Shown here piece after piece: positions 1-11,663 of a DNA stretch of 64,000 nucleotides. Origin of the DNA: Globisporangium splendens (lineage: Eukaryota > Oomycota > Peronosporomycetes > Pythiales > Pythiaceae). A program made the position numbers and the translations under genes. Position 1 is the stretch's first letter, and each line of letters begins with the position of its first letter. The stretch spans positions 236,365 through 300,364 of the forward strand of contig VFIW01000054.1 in assembly GCA_006386115.1 (NCBI GenBank). The letters run 5' to 3'. The notes beneath the pieces were generated by a model. That model saw only the letters and a program-made list of their open reading frames with translations, had not been told where the DNA came from and searched no databases.

Positions 1-611
1 GCAACGAATTCCCGATGTACCTCAAGATCGACTACATTCGCGTGTACCAAGACACGTCACCCAGCTCGACGATGGCTGTCGGTTGCGATCCAAGCACCCA
101 CCCAACGAGGCAGTGGATTCAAGACCACATCGATGATTACCAGGACTTTGACAACATGGTCGTCGATGTCGCTGGGAGAGGATTTTGCGCCTCAAACGCG
201 GATTGCACCATTGCTCCGAACGTGGGCGGCGGGATCACCACGGGCTGGTGCGTGAACAATCGATGCCAATGCAACGATGCCTCGTGGACGGGTCCGCGGT
301 GCACGAGCACGTCCAGTGCCCTCCAGGATCCAAGCTCCTCGCGTTCGTACGGTCCGTCGTTGTATGTCTCGACTGGCACGTGCGGCGTGCTCTTTGCAAT
401 CACGCTCGCTGTGATGGCAATTTCGAGAAAATCTCGTCGGCGAGAAGGCATCGAACTCGTGCGAGTGCAACAGAAGAAAGCTGACGCGTTGGGTGGTAGT
501 CGTGTGTCTTCGGCTGTTGAGGACCTGATGGTTCTTCCTGCCGGCACGATATCTCCATTAGAGACGAAAAGCAGTGCGCTGGGTGAGAAACGGAATCCTG
601 ACGCTGCGTAG
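1..611 (+). CDS. KRE6/SKN1-like beta-glucan synthesis protein, C-terminal part (5' end outside window)
   Basis: The reading frame is open from the left edge to a TAG at 609-611. The visible part matches the C-terminal third of the three full-length genes to its right: the end of the GH16/SKN1 domain (KIDYIRVYQD, AVGCDP, THPT, QWIQDHI), then a cysteine-rich EGF-like module ending in WTGPRC, then one hydrophobic segment (about residues 118-138 of the visible part) and a short basic cytoplasmic tail. Family knowledge: SKN1/KRE6 proteins are needed for beta-1,6-glucan assembly in fungal walls, and oomycete relatives are assumed to act on wall glucans. It lacks the NYSTNFV tail shared by the other three and ends in a different, longer tail. 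It lies on the + strand and converges on the next copy, with about 210 bp between stop codons. The N-terminus and catalytic centre are outside the window. Confidence 0.85.
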   Translation, partial: NEFPMYLKIDYIRVYQDTSPSSTMAVGCDPSTHPTRQWIQDHIDDYQDFDNMVVDVAGRGFCASNADCTIAPNVGGGITTGWCVNNRCQCNDASWTGPRCTSTSSALQDPSSSRSYGPSLYVSTGTCGVLFAITLAVMAISRKSRRREGIELVRVQQKKADALGGSRVSSAVEDLMVLPAGTISPLETKSSALGEKRNPDAA

Positions 612-821
612 CTTATCTTTCTCTCCCAAAAGCGATCACTTGTCCATTACAAGTGGTCAGCCTAGTGATCCAGGTGGACACCTTTCTGTAAACGCGTTGA
701 GGTAGCTGTGCAACCTTAAAATGAAATATAAAGCGCAACCGCCAGAATGCCTGGTTGTTTTACTTGTACTTTACTTGTTCTTGTTGTTATACATGGTGCT
801 CACCCACCTCGGATGATGCTC

Positions 822-3134
822 TTACACAAAATTCGTGCTGTAGTTCCCGATCGGTGGTGCGGCGAGTGGTGCGTCTTTCGTGTTCAGATTCAGTTCTTTC
901 ACCCCGAGCTCACTGAGCGCGCCGATGGACATGGCGCTCTTGGGCTGCATCAGCATCTGCCGCTTGCGGCTCGCGTCGGCTTTCGCCTCGGAGCGGATCG
1001 AGAGGTGCACCATCAGCATCGTCAGCAAGACCGTGATACCCGAGGCACTAAGTGCCACGGACCAGGGTGGGCCGTACGAGTTGCTCGTCGAGATGGTGCT
1101 GGTGCCACTACTTCCGCCGCTACTGATGGAGCTCTCGACAGCTTTCAAGCTCGAGGTGCATCGTGGTCCCGTCCAGGCAGATCCGGCACACTTGCAGCGG
1201 TTTTTCACACACGTACCGGTCGCCACCTTGGTTTTGTTGGGCGAGATCGTGCAGTCGTCGTTGTCGCGGCAAAACGCTTTTCCCGAGACATCGACCACCA
1301 TGTTGTCAAAGTCCTCGTACTCTTCGATGTGGTCCTGAATCCACTGCTTCGTCGGGTGGGTCTTTGGATCGCATCCGACAGCCATCGTCGAGTTCTTGGA
1401 TGTGTCTTGGTACACGCGAATGTAGTCGATCTTCATGTACATCGGGAACGAATCGCAGATCTTGTTCGCGACGGCATCAGATCCATCGCCACGACACGCC
1501 TTGCCCGCATTCGGAGGTGTCGTACCCCATGTACTCGATAGCGCCACATTGAAGATCATGTACATCGGCTCTTCGAGCATGACTTTCTTCGGGTTAGTCT
1601 TCGCGGCATTCTGCGGCGGGTCCACGATCGCACTCGCGGGGATCTCGAAGAGGGGCTGTCCTGCCAGCATCCAGCGAACGTACCCGGAATCGCCCATGAC
1701 CCATTCCAGTTGATACACCAAGTAGTTGGTGTACGCCGCGACATGGATCGGCCAGTTTGCCGAAATAGCGTCCATTTGGTACGCAAAGACCTTCATGTTG
1801 TCAGATTTCGGCGCGTCAGATTTTTCACACAGCTCGTCCGTGTTGCCAGGACTGCACAAGTAGGCACCGGTGTACCCGTTCAACGTTGGGAAGCACGTCC
1901 CGTTGACGTTGATGCTCCAGTGATCCACCTGGGAATTGTCGATGAGACTCAAATCCGCGTTCGGGTCCTTGGATCCAGCACAGTTCGTCAACGTGCACGC
2001 ATTCTCAGTCACGCCTTTGTCAACGTTCGCTTTCACGGTCTTGTAATCCTGCTTGAGACTCGCGCTCGGGGCACAGAAGTTGTTGGCCGCATACCGCAGT
2101 CCCTGGTACCACGACTTGTGGCCGCGCTTGGCTTTGTAGAACGCCGTCGGCAAATCTGGAGCATTGGCACCTTTGGTCTTACACGAGCCTGTGTACACAC
2201 ACCCAGCGCTTGCATCCTCGGTTGGGTAGATGACGCGATAGTCCGTTGGCATCCCCGGTCCGAGTTGAATGGACGACGAGACCTCATTGCCTGCGCCTTC
2301 CAAAATATCAATTTCTGGCGCGCCTCGACCTTGGTTTGGGTTCATGCCTGAGCCTGGGTTCGAATCGCACGCACTGATCCGCTGGTTGGACGACGGGAAC
2401 ACGTCGTCGTTGCACTCGTTGTACGAGAACGGCCACATGCGGTTGGTCGAGGCACTGAAAATGGCGCGACCGAGGTTTCCCATCATCCAAATACCCGGCC
2501 ACGTCGGGTAGTACTTTTTCGTGGTGGCTTGAGCACCAACGCCGCCTGCGATGTCGGGGTTCCCGGACGCCGAGGATACGGCGCCGGGCAGTTGCGCGCG
2601 CACTTCGACCATCCCGCCTTGGAAACAAAACTTGTTCCACGACTGCACCATTCCGGATCGGTAGTACTGCAGATAGAAAAAAAAGGGATATGGAGTGAGC
2701 TACACTTCTACGATGCTCTTACGCATGTGAATACGTACAAAGGTCGTGGTCTGGTACCCCGGTGGGTTCTTGTAGTCGTTCCAGAGCTTGAGCGTCGTGG
2801 CCTCGTCCGTGGCCATGATGTAAAAGTAGCACGTGCCATCGTCGTCGCACTTGGTCGACGTCATGTTGTGCGAGTACACCTCGAGCGCCTTGTTCACGCC
2901 GTCGGGTTTGTCGATCGACGTCCACATGTGGTCCTCGTTCGGCTTGAAGGACCGATCGGGCGTGTTGAACTCGTCGCTCATCACGAGCTGCCACTCGTCG
3001 CCGCGCGTGCTGATGTACGTCTGGCGGTCGTCGGGCGTCGCCGGGTCCACCCAGATGCCGATGCCCGACTTGGTCTCAAAGTCCGCGCCGTCGGCCCGCG
3101 AGAGCGTCGTCAGAAGCACGAGCGCCACCACCAT
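822..3134 (-). CDS. KRE6/SKN1-like GH16 beta-glucan synthesis protein, copy A
   Basis: Two exons: 3134..2739 and 2666..822, with a 72-bp intron (GTACGT..CTGCAG) in phase 0, giving 746 aa. I start at the ATG at 3134 because it gives a short signal peptide (MVVALVLLTTL) directly before the shared ADFETKSG mature start, as in the sister genes. An in-frame ATG at 3215 would add 27 basic, low-complexity residues. The SKN1/GH16 domain carries the catalytic-type motif EIDILE at about residues 250-255 and the conserved WPGIWMMGNLGRAIFSAS. After it come an EGF-like cysteine module and one transmembrane helix near the C-terminus, then a tail ending NYSTNFV. This implies type I topology with the GH16 domain outside. 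Fungal KRE6 is usually a type II protein, so the architecture differs. Role inferred: remodelling or assembly of wall beta-glucan. Confidence 0.88.
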
Positions 3135-3215
3135 CTTGGATCTCGCGGAGGCTCGAGAGCGCCGGCATCGCGACGGCGTGGTGCGCGGCTGTGGCTGTGA
3201 TGCTGTGTGCTGCAT

Positions 3216-4520
3216 GGCGTTTGCTAAGGGGTTCTACTGGCGCATGCGCCGCCTACCGACCAAGATAGAGAATGCGGCGAGGGTGGCGGGTGCGATAGAG
3301 CACTCGGGAGCGGCGCATTGTTCCGTCGTGCGTGAGACCGGCTCCGGTGGCCTTCACTTGCGTAAGGTGAGGCGCGTCTCTCGTCGTGTGCCCGCAGTGG
3401 CATCATGCCATCGAAACAGCGTTGTGAAGTGAGGTGCCGGAGCCTGTTTAAAACGCATACAAGCGCTTGGAACGAGCGATTTGTTCCTCTTTATTATTGC
3501 AGAGAGCCTGTTGGCTTGTCCAATTGCGCCTTGTTTCTGGATGCGCTGCAAGTTAGGTGCGGATGGGAGTTGACTGCGTACTTAGATGGTGCGCACTTAG
3601 GGTGGCATGTGTAATGGATAATTGCAATAGTTGCCACCAAGGTGAAAGTATTGCGCACGACTTCTATAGAAACTGTGCGTGGTAGTCAAAATTGTTTCGA
3701 CAACAAGCACGATTGTGGGTGTGGCTCTTGTTGGGAGGCATCTTGGCAATGAGACCACCAGAAAGCAGCATGCTTACCCCGACTTCGGGGATTACATAAC
3801 AGCTACAATCATACGAAGTAAGAAAACCAACGGGCAAGTTACAGTTAGTCATACGAGCCTCTGCTGCAGTTTATCTGCAAAGGTTCTGAGTCGCAACCAT
3901 CGTCAGAACGTTGGACTAAGCAAATCGGAACTTTCAACTTCAAAAAAGCAAACCTTAGGCGTCCTTTCTTTGACCCAGATCCGGACTGCAGTACGTACTT
4001 ACGTGAAGTGCTGTCTGGCGTTGTGCACATGGGTCCACAACCCGCACACCATCGAGATGCGGACTCGCCGCCACGTCGGTTGTCCGTTTGCGTCGTATTC
4101 CTTCAGCTTCTTGTCTGAGCTGGTCCTGGTCGAGGACCGAGCTCTGTTGCCAAAGACACCGAGCGCTAGTGAGCATTCCACTGCTCAAGCAGCCCAGTAG
4201 CACACAAGCCTACGTCGGCAAGCGACTGAGATTCGTGCGTCCTGCTCGATGAGAATCTATTGCATTGCCTCCCTATCAGCACTGTCATCATCGTCGCCAG
4301 TGGCAATCGAGAGTTCTCAACTTTTGAACGATTCGGCGAGGCTCGCGCAGTCAAAGCAAGTACGTGTCTTGCAGAATTTGACGATATATTTGTAGATTGA
4401 CACAACACACACATAGAGCTCTCGTCTTTTTTTCTCCAACGGCTCGTATAAAAGCACGTGATACAGGGAATTTGTCGCGCAACGTCGGTTTGTTTGGTCT
4501 ATCCTCGACGACTGCACTGA
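3216..4520. other. Intergenic, no gene seen
   Basis: Between the 5' end of copy A and the 3' end of copy B. Short open frames on both strands show no motif, signal peptide or splice partner. Holds the copy A promoter region next to 3216. Confidence 0.5.
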
Positions 4521-6812
4521 TTACACAAAATTGGTGCTGTAGTTCTCCTTCGGATCTGGTTTGATGCCCACATCGCTGGCAGAACCAATCGACATTGCGC
4601 TCTTCGGCTGCGTCACCATTTGTCTCTTGCGATCCGCGTCGTTCTTCTGGGCAGACTTGATCGACAAGTACACCGCAATGAACGTGACAAGAATCGTCAA
4701 TCCGGATGTGAGAAGCGCAAGGTACCATGGTGGTCCGTACGAGTTGTGAACGCTGATACTTGTGACTCCATTGTCGTTAGTCTCGACCGTACCGAGAGTC
4801 GCCGTGCATCGAGGTCCAGTCCACGAAGCTCCGATGCACTTGCAACGGCTTTTCACGCACGAGCCCGTCGTCACCTTGGTCTTGTTCTGAGAGATTGTAC
4901 AGTCATCATCGGTTCGGCAGAAACCCTTTCCGGACACATCGACCGCCAAGTTATCAAAGTCCTGGTATTCATCAATGTGGTCCTGGATCCACTGCTTCGT
5001 CGGGTGAGTCCTTGGGTCACACCCGACAGCCATCGTCGAGTTCTTGGACGTGTCTTGGTACAAGCGGATGTAGTCGATCTTCATGTACAGCGGGAACGCG
5101 TCACAGATCTTGTTCGCGACGGCATCGGTGCCATCGCCACGACACGCCTTGCCCGCATTCGGAGGTGTCGTACCCCATGTACTCGATAGCGCCACATTGA
5201 AGATCATGTACATCGGCTCTTCGATCATGACTTTCTTCGGGTTAGTCTTCGCGGCATTCTGCGGCGGGTCCACGATCGCACTCGCGGGGATCTCGAAGAG
5301 GGGCTGTCCTGCCAGCATCCAGCGAACGTACCCGGAATCGCCCATGACCCATTCCAGTTGATACACCAAGTAGTTGGTGTACGCCGCGACATGGATCGGC
5401 CAGTTTGCCGAAATAGCGTCCATTTGATACTCGAAGACCTTCATCTTGCTGCTTTGAGGAACATCTGTCTTCTCACAGAGCGAACTCGGGTTACCAGGAC
5501 TGCACAGGTAGGCACCAGTGTACCCGTTCAACGTGGGAAAGCACGTTCCGTTGGTGTTGATGCTCCAATGGCTTGTCGTCGAACCGTCGATGAGACTGAT
5601 ATCGGCGTTCGCATCCTTTGAGCCAGGGCAATTTGCCACCGTGCAAGAGTTCTCAGTGATGCCTTTATTCATGCTCGCCTTGACAGTCGTGTAATCCTGC
5701 TTAAGGCTGCCACTTGCCGCACAGAAGTTGTTGGCCGCATACCGCAGTCCCTGGTACCACGACTTGTGGCCGCGCTTGGCTTTGTAGAACGCCGTCGGAA
5801 CATCTGGAACATTGGAGCCTTGGGTCTTACACGAGCCTGTGTACACACACCCAGCGCTTGCATCCTCGGTTGGGTAGATGACGCGATAGTCCATTGGCAT
5901 CCCCGGTCCGAGTTGAATGGACGACGAGACCTCATTGCCTGCGCCTTCCAAAATATCGATTTCTGGCGCGCCTCGACCTTGGTTTGGGTTCATGCCTGAG
6001 CCTGGGTTCGAATTGCACGCACTGATCCGCTGGTTCGAGGACAGAAATACATCGTCGTTGCATTCATCGTACGAGAACGGCCACATGCGGTTGGTCGAGG
6101 CACTGAAAATGGCGCGACCGAGGTTTCCCATCATCCAAATACCCGGCCACGTCGGGTAGTACTTTTTCGTGGTGGCTTGAGCACTAGCGCCGCTTGCGAC
6201 ATCTGGATTTCCATCGACGACGCCAGGCAATTGCACTCGGACTTCGACCATCCCGCCTTGGAAGCAAAACTTGTTCCACGACTGCACCATTCCGGATCGG
6301 TAATGCTACACATACAAAAAAAACAAAGCATAATAAAACATGTGAGGAAGACGTACACGGCATCCAGCGGCGTGCAAAGCATTTGAAAAACGTACAAACG
6401 TCGTGGTCTGGTACCCTGGTGGGTTCTTGTAGTCGTTCCAGAGCTTGAGCGTCGTCGCTTCATCGATTGCTTTGATATAAAAGTAACACGTGCCGTCAGA
6501 GTCGCACTCGGTCGACGTCATATTGTGCGAGTACACCTCGAGCGCCGCGTTCACACCATCGGGCTTATCGATCGACGTCCACATGTGGTCATCTCCAGGC
6601 TTGAACGATCTCCCAGGAGTGTTGAACTCGTCACTCATGACCAGATCCCATTGCTCGCCTCGCGTGCTCATGTATGTCTGTCGGTCATCTGGAGTGGCCG
6701 GGTCGACCCACATGCGGATCCCGGACTTGGTCTCGAACTCTGCACCATGCGCATTCTGCAAACTCTGGAGCAGCGCCGCTGCCACAAGCACGATCGGAGT
6801 CTTCACCTGCAT
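4521..6812 (-). CDS. KRE6/SKN1-like GH16 beta-glucan synthesis protein, copy B
   Basis: Exons 6812..6396 and 6305..4521 with a 90-bp intron (GTACGT..TGTGTAG), 733 aa. The ATG at 6812 gives a signal peptide (MQVKTPIVLVAAALLQSL) followed by AEFETKSGIRMW. The GH16 motif EIDILE is at about residues 254-259. The EGF-like module contains GFCRTDDDC and CKCIGASWTGPRC; a single helix (WYLALLTSGLTILVTFIAVY) and a lysine-rich tail ending NYSTNFV follow. The mature N-terminal region (6502-6740) is identical in DNA to copy C, while 5131-5426 is identical at 295 of 296 bases to copy A, so this gene is a mosaic of its neighbours. Role as for the other copies: glucan assembly at the plasma membrane or in the secretory pathway, inferred from family. 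Confidence 0.9.
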
Positions 6813-8119
6813 CTTGCTCTTTGGCCGTTGTGCGTTCTTTGTATCGCTGTGTGGAACGGACGACCGTGCTTGCGTTCAGATTGTCTACCACTCGAGTCAC
6901 AGCAACCGCGACACCGACTGGATCGTTATTAAATCACGCACTCACACCAACAGAGAGAGGCGCTTGTATGTGGAAATAGATAACAGCCACCGCGGAGAAG
7001 CCCCACGTGCTGCTTACAATGCGCGCCTCGAACGAAGTGAACGCGAAAATGCGTCGGCGCCTTTTTCGCGTAGAGGTCTGTGTCTTGCGGGCAGGCGAGT
7101 TGCCAGATGGGGAATCGGAAAGTGGTGACGCCAGGCCAAAGCACACCAAAGCGAAAGGGGGATGGCTGTTTTTTGAAAGCACAGTACTGTACTTTCGATT
7201 TGCTTTGATAACCTTCAGAAACCAGATGTACCCGTGTTTTCGGAATGGCTGTGGTGCAAAACTAACGAAAACCAGAATGGATTGCTTTGCAAAGTACGTG
7301 TTTCAGCACTCTGCGAACTTAAAGTCTTTCTTTTCTGTCAATCCTGCTCAAATTCTCGCACTTTGATGTGAAAACGAACTTTCATGTCGCACTTATGTGA
7401 AGCACGACTATACGATGTTCGTGTTGTCGCCATCATCATTTTCTCAAACGTTTTGGTGGCAGGTGGGGAAAAAAAGAGTCGGATGTTGTGCACAACACCG
7501 TTTCCATTTGGGAACCGAATGCTTGGACCGGTAACGTACAGTGTGTGCTCACGCTATTTCCGCTTTCGTCCTTCAAAGTTGTTGCTGGTTGAAGGGAGCA
7601 GGACATTCAGCATTGCCGATCGAAATGAGGCGACAGAGGGATGACAAATCGTCAGAGATGCATTGTCATTCACAATGCATCTCTGCGATTCGCAGTGGAG
7701 GTCGAATTTCTGGTGTGTGCGAGTATGACGACAACATAATGCGTAAAATCTCTTGCCGAGTGCCGCAGACATGACTGGAGCAGTACGAGCCACTCTGGCG
7801 TCAGCGCTTGGACGCCAGACAATTCATCGACTGTCGCTGAAAACGCTACTTGCTGCGCGTCAACGAATTAGCGTAATTGCCAAGCGCGGCTTCAAGACTT
7901 TGGCGCCGGATGCAGTTCGTTGGATTCAAAAGATCATTTCAAGGAATGCGATGCCGCTGTGGCCGAGATGCGAAGCCACCATCGGCATTTTGGTTCAAAA
8001 GGTGCATACAATTCGCTGATAAACACACACTGCACGCTAACACAATACTCTCGACTTACTGCCTATACACATGACGTCAGCTTGTAGACTTTTTCCAGAC
8101 GGGGTCTTTCCCTCCCTCC
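6813..8119. other. Intergenic with a 14-bp perfect hairpin
   Basis: No credible gene. The open frame 7771-8019 (+) starts with ATG but has no recognisable motif and no splice partner. A perfect inverted repeat at 7653-7685 is listed separately. Confidence 0.45.
7653..7685. repeat. Perfect inverted repeat (14-bp arms, 5-nt loop)
   Basis: CAGAGATGCATTGT is followed after CATTC by its exact reverse complement. Lies in intergenic DNA; could fold as an RNA hairpin. Function unknown. Confidence 0.8.
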
Positions 8120-10470
8120 TCATACGAAATTAGTGCTGTAGTTTGCCTTGAAGCCCGGCTCACCTGCAAAATGGGAGCTGTAGTTCTCCTTGAAGCCGAC
8201 ATCGCTTGGTGACCCAATAGAGTGCGTACTTTTCGGCTGCATCACGACCTGCCGCTTGTGCTCCGCGTCCTGTCGGTGGCCAGCCTTAATCGACAAATAC
8301 ACGGCCACGAAAGTCACGAGGATCGTCAGACCAGACGTCCCAAGCGCGAGATACCAGGGCGGACCGTACGAACTCTTGATGCTGATGCTCGTGATCTTGC
8401 CACTGCCATTCATCTCGATCGTCCCTAGCGTCGTCGTGCAACGCGGTCCCGTCCACGAAGCTCCGATGCACTTGCAACGGCTTTTCACGCACGAGCCAGT
8501 GGACACCATGTTGGTCTTATTGGTCGCCATCGTGCAGTCATCGTCGGTTCGACAGAATCCTCTGCCAGATACGTCTACCACCAAGTTGTCGTCGTCTTGG
8601 TATTCGTTGATGTGGTCCTGGATCCACTGTTTCGTCGGGTGCGTCTTTGGATCGCACCCGACAGCCATCGTCGAGTTCTTGGACGTGTCTTGGTACAAGC
8701 GGATGTAGTCGATCTTCATGTACAGCGGGAACGCGTCACAGATCTTGTTCGCGACGGCATCAGATCCATCGCCACGACACGCTTTTCCAGGATTTGGTGG
8801 CTTGGATCCCCATGTGCTCGATAGCGCGACGTTGAAGATCATGTACATCGGCTCTTCGATCATGATTTTCTTCGGGTTTTTCTTCGCGCTGTCTTGCGGC
8901 GGGTCCGTAAGAGCTTTCGCTGGGATCTCGAAGAGGGGCTGTCCTGCGAGCATCCAGCGAACGTATCCAGAGTTCCCCATGACCCATTCCAGTTGGTACA
9001 CCAAGAAATCGGTGTACGCTGCGACGTGGATCGGCCAGTTTGCTGAAATGGCATCCATTTGATATGCAAAGACCTTCATTTTGCCATTCTTTGGGGCATC
9101 GGATTGTGGACAAAGCGCGGCTGTGTTGCCAGGACTGCACAAGTAGTCACCGGTGTATCCGTTCATGGTGGAAAAGCACGTTCCGTTGGTGTTGATCCCC
9201 CAGTGGTCTGTCTTCGAGCTGTCGATAGAACTCAGGTCAGCATTCGGGTCCTTGGAACCAGGACAGTTTGTCGCGGTACATGTATTGTCAGTGATGCCTT
9301 TGTCCACCGAGGTCTTGACGGTCGTGTAATCCTGCTTGAGCTTCGCGCTCCCCGCGCAAAAGTTGTTGGCCGCGTACCGCAGTCCTTGGTACCAGGATTT
9401 GTGCCCACGCTTCGATTGGTAGTATGCTGTTGGAAGATCTGGTGCGTTGGCACCTTGAGTCTTGCACGTGCTGAAATACACACATCCAGCGCCAGAGTCG
9501 CCTGACGGGTACATGGTGCGAAAGTCGGTTGGCATACCAGGACCAAGTTGAATCGACGAAGAGATCGTAGTGCCACTGCCTTCGAGGATATCGATTTCCG
9601 GAGCGCCGCGTCCTTGGTTTGGGTTCATTCCGGAACCAGGGTTCGAGTTACACGCGCTGATTCGCTGGTTTGAAGAAAGGAACGCGTTGTCGTTGCACTC
9701 GTTGTAGGAAAACGGCCACATGCGGTTGGTTGACGCGCTGAAAATGGCGCGTCCGAGGTTGCCCATCATCCAGATACCTGGCCAGACAGGGTAGTATCTC
9801 GTTGACGCCGCTTGGACATTTGGGCTGCCTGTAATATCCGGGTTCCCAGACGATGCAGAGACAACACCAGGTAGCTGAACGCTGACTTCGACCATCCCGC
9901 CCTGAAAGCAAAACTTATTCCAGGATTGCACCATCCCGCCGTGATAATACTGTCGTGAAGACAGACAAGAGCGGCATCACAATCAAGATGAGAAAAGCAT
10001 TCAGCCGTCATCGATCACAAGCAAGGCAAGAAGACACTTACAAATGTCGTGGTCTGGTACCCTGGTGGGTTCTTGTAGTCGTTCCAGAGCTTCAACGTTG
10101 TGATCTCCTCGACAGCCTTGGCGTAGAAGTAGCATCTGCCGCTGGCATCGCACTCGGTCGACGTCATATTGTGCGAGTACACCTCGAGCGCCGCGTTCAC
10201 ACCATCGGGCTTATCGATCGACGTCCACATGTGGTCATCTCCAGGCTTGAACGATCTCCCAGGAGTGTTGAACTCGTCACTCATGACCAGATCCCATTGC
10301 TCGCCTCGCGTGCTCATGTATGTCTGTCGGTCATCTGGAGTGGCCGGGTCGACCCACATGCGGATCCCGGACTTGGTCTCGAACTCGACACCACTCACCC
10401 CAGTAACAGCGAAGCTCGCACCAAGCAATGCCGCGGCAGCAGCAGCGTGCAGGCGTCGCGTGTCTTTCAT
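8120..10470 (-). CDS. KRE6/SKN1-like GH16 beta-glucan synthesis protein, copy C
   Basis: Exons 10470..10042 and 9949..8120 with a 92-bp intron (GTAAGT..GACAG), 752 aa. The ATG at 10470 opens a signal peptide with an alanine-rich core before VEFETKSGIRMW. EIDILE lies at about residues 261-266, in the same setting as copies A and B. EGF-like cysteines (GFCRTDDDC, CIGASWTGPRC) and one transmembrane helix follow. The cytoplasmic tail carries a short internal duplication: FKENYSSHF, then about ten residues later FKANYSTNFV. Its exon 2 is more diverged than A and B are from each other, yet 239 bp of exon 1 are identical to copy B. Family role: wall beta-glucan synthesis or remodelling. Confidence 0.9.
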
Positions 10471-11663
10471 TTTCGTCTTTTACTGGCGAAACCGAAGTGA
10501 AGCCGAACGCCTACTGTTGCCGAGGCTCTCGTTTGCGTCAGCAGAGCGGTCAATGCGAGGCTGAGCGACAGGAGGAAGCCGAAAATGCGGCGTAGCGAGA
10601 TCGCGGGGCTTGCTTCGTCGGGCCAAAGGCGATGTGGTGTTGCTGTTATGCAGACTCGTGGCCAGTTGTGGTGGTGGTAATGATGGAAGGAAATGTACCT
10701 AGTGTTCGAACGTGATGCTGCTCAGATGTCGAGTGCACAGTCTCCTACCTCTTTACAACACGTAATTGGATGATTTGATGGATAGCGAGTACAAAATGGT
10801 ATCTGGTGAGAAGGTACAGAAGTCTTTATAAGCATGGTAAACTCGTGATACGATTGCTGTTATGAGAGGGCGAACTGCTTCCCTCGTGTGGACTGGCTAT
10901 CACCACCTTCTCTATCTTCAGCGAATCAAAACGACGAACGATGCTGCACTTGATCCGACGCAAAAAACGAACTTAGGCGCTGCCCTAATCGAGTGCCATG
11001 TGGTCTGGAGAAAGTGCCATCGTTCTTGCTGACGAGATTTCTGGTTCGGAATGATTCGTTCCATGCTGTAGCACAAAACAGGAATATATTGCACGTACGA
11101 CGGCATTCCTAGACTCGCACGGCAAGTGCGCAACACTGCTTTCATTCGCCATCGTGTAGTATTCCAATCCTGCTGCGTGAAGCAGGAGGACGAGTGCAAT
11201 TGGAGCTTGAGTTCCTCCAATGCGTGAATGCTCAGATTGTCCACCATGAGGTGTAAATTACACGAGCCTCGAGTAAACTACAAGATGACGAGCATAGAGC
11301 AATCGCACAAGGAACCCTAGTACACGTTTAATTTTGACCAACCAGAGTTCGACTTTCGTGCCATTGGCCACGACCTGTCTGTTATTCGGACGACATGCTG
11401 TTTGGATGCGTGACGTGGGAATAGCAAATACGCCTTACAGTTCATACCCTCCTCAAGTAGATATAGGTTGAACCTTCAAAAGCGAATGAGTTGCAGTTGC
11501 CTTTGCCAAGACCGCACTTGGAAGAAAAGACTTCAACCCACGAGAGCGTGTAGTGCGGACACGAAGAACACAAGGCAGGAGAGAGAGAGAAAGAGAGAAG
11601 CGTCGACACGCGCGCAGCATCATGTGAGCATATTGGCAGCAGACATGCGCGTTGGTTGCATGG
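10471..11663. other. Intergenic, no gene seen
   Basis: Separates the divergent copy C and the first FBT gene, so it must hold both promoters. A 109-codon open frame on - (10918-11247) has no supported function. A purine-rich GA tract lies near 11579-11599. Confidence 0.45.

Noticed and set aside
747..1541. Long open frame on + opposite the copy A gene
   Set aside because: Arg/His/Val-rich antisense shadow of the KRE6-like exon 2; no motif, no splice signals of its own.
7771..8019. Small basic ORF on +
   Set aside because: Starts with ATG and is 82 aa, but has no recognisable family, partner exon or signal peptide; left as unannotated.
10918..11247. Possible transposase relic on - (DNLSIHALEEL)
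   Set aside because: Only a faint likeness to the D-N-x-x-I-H motif of DDE transposases, with no other catalytic acid or terminal repeats found.
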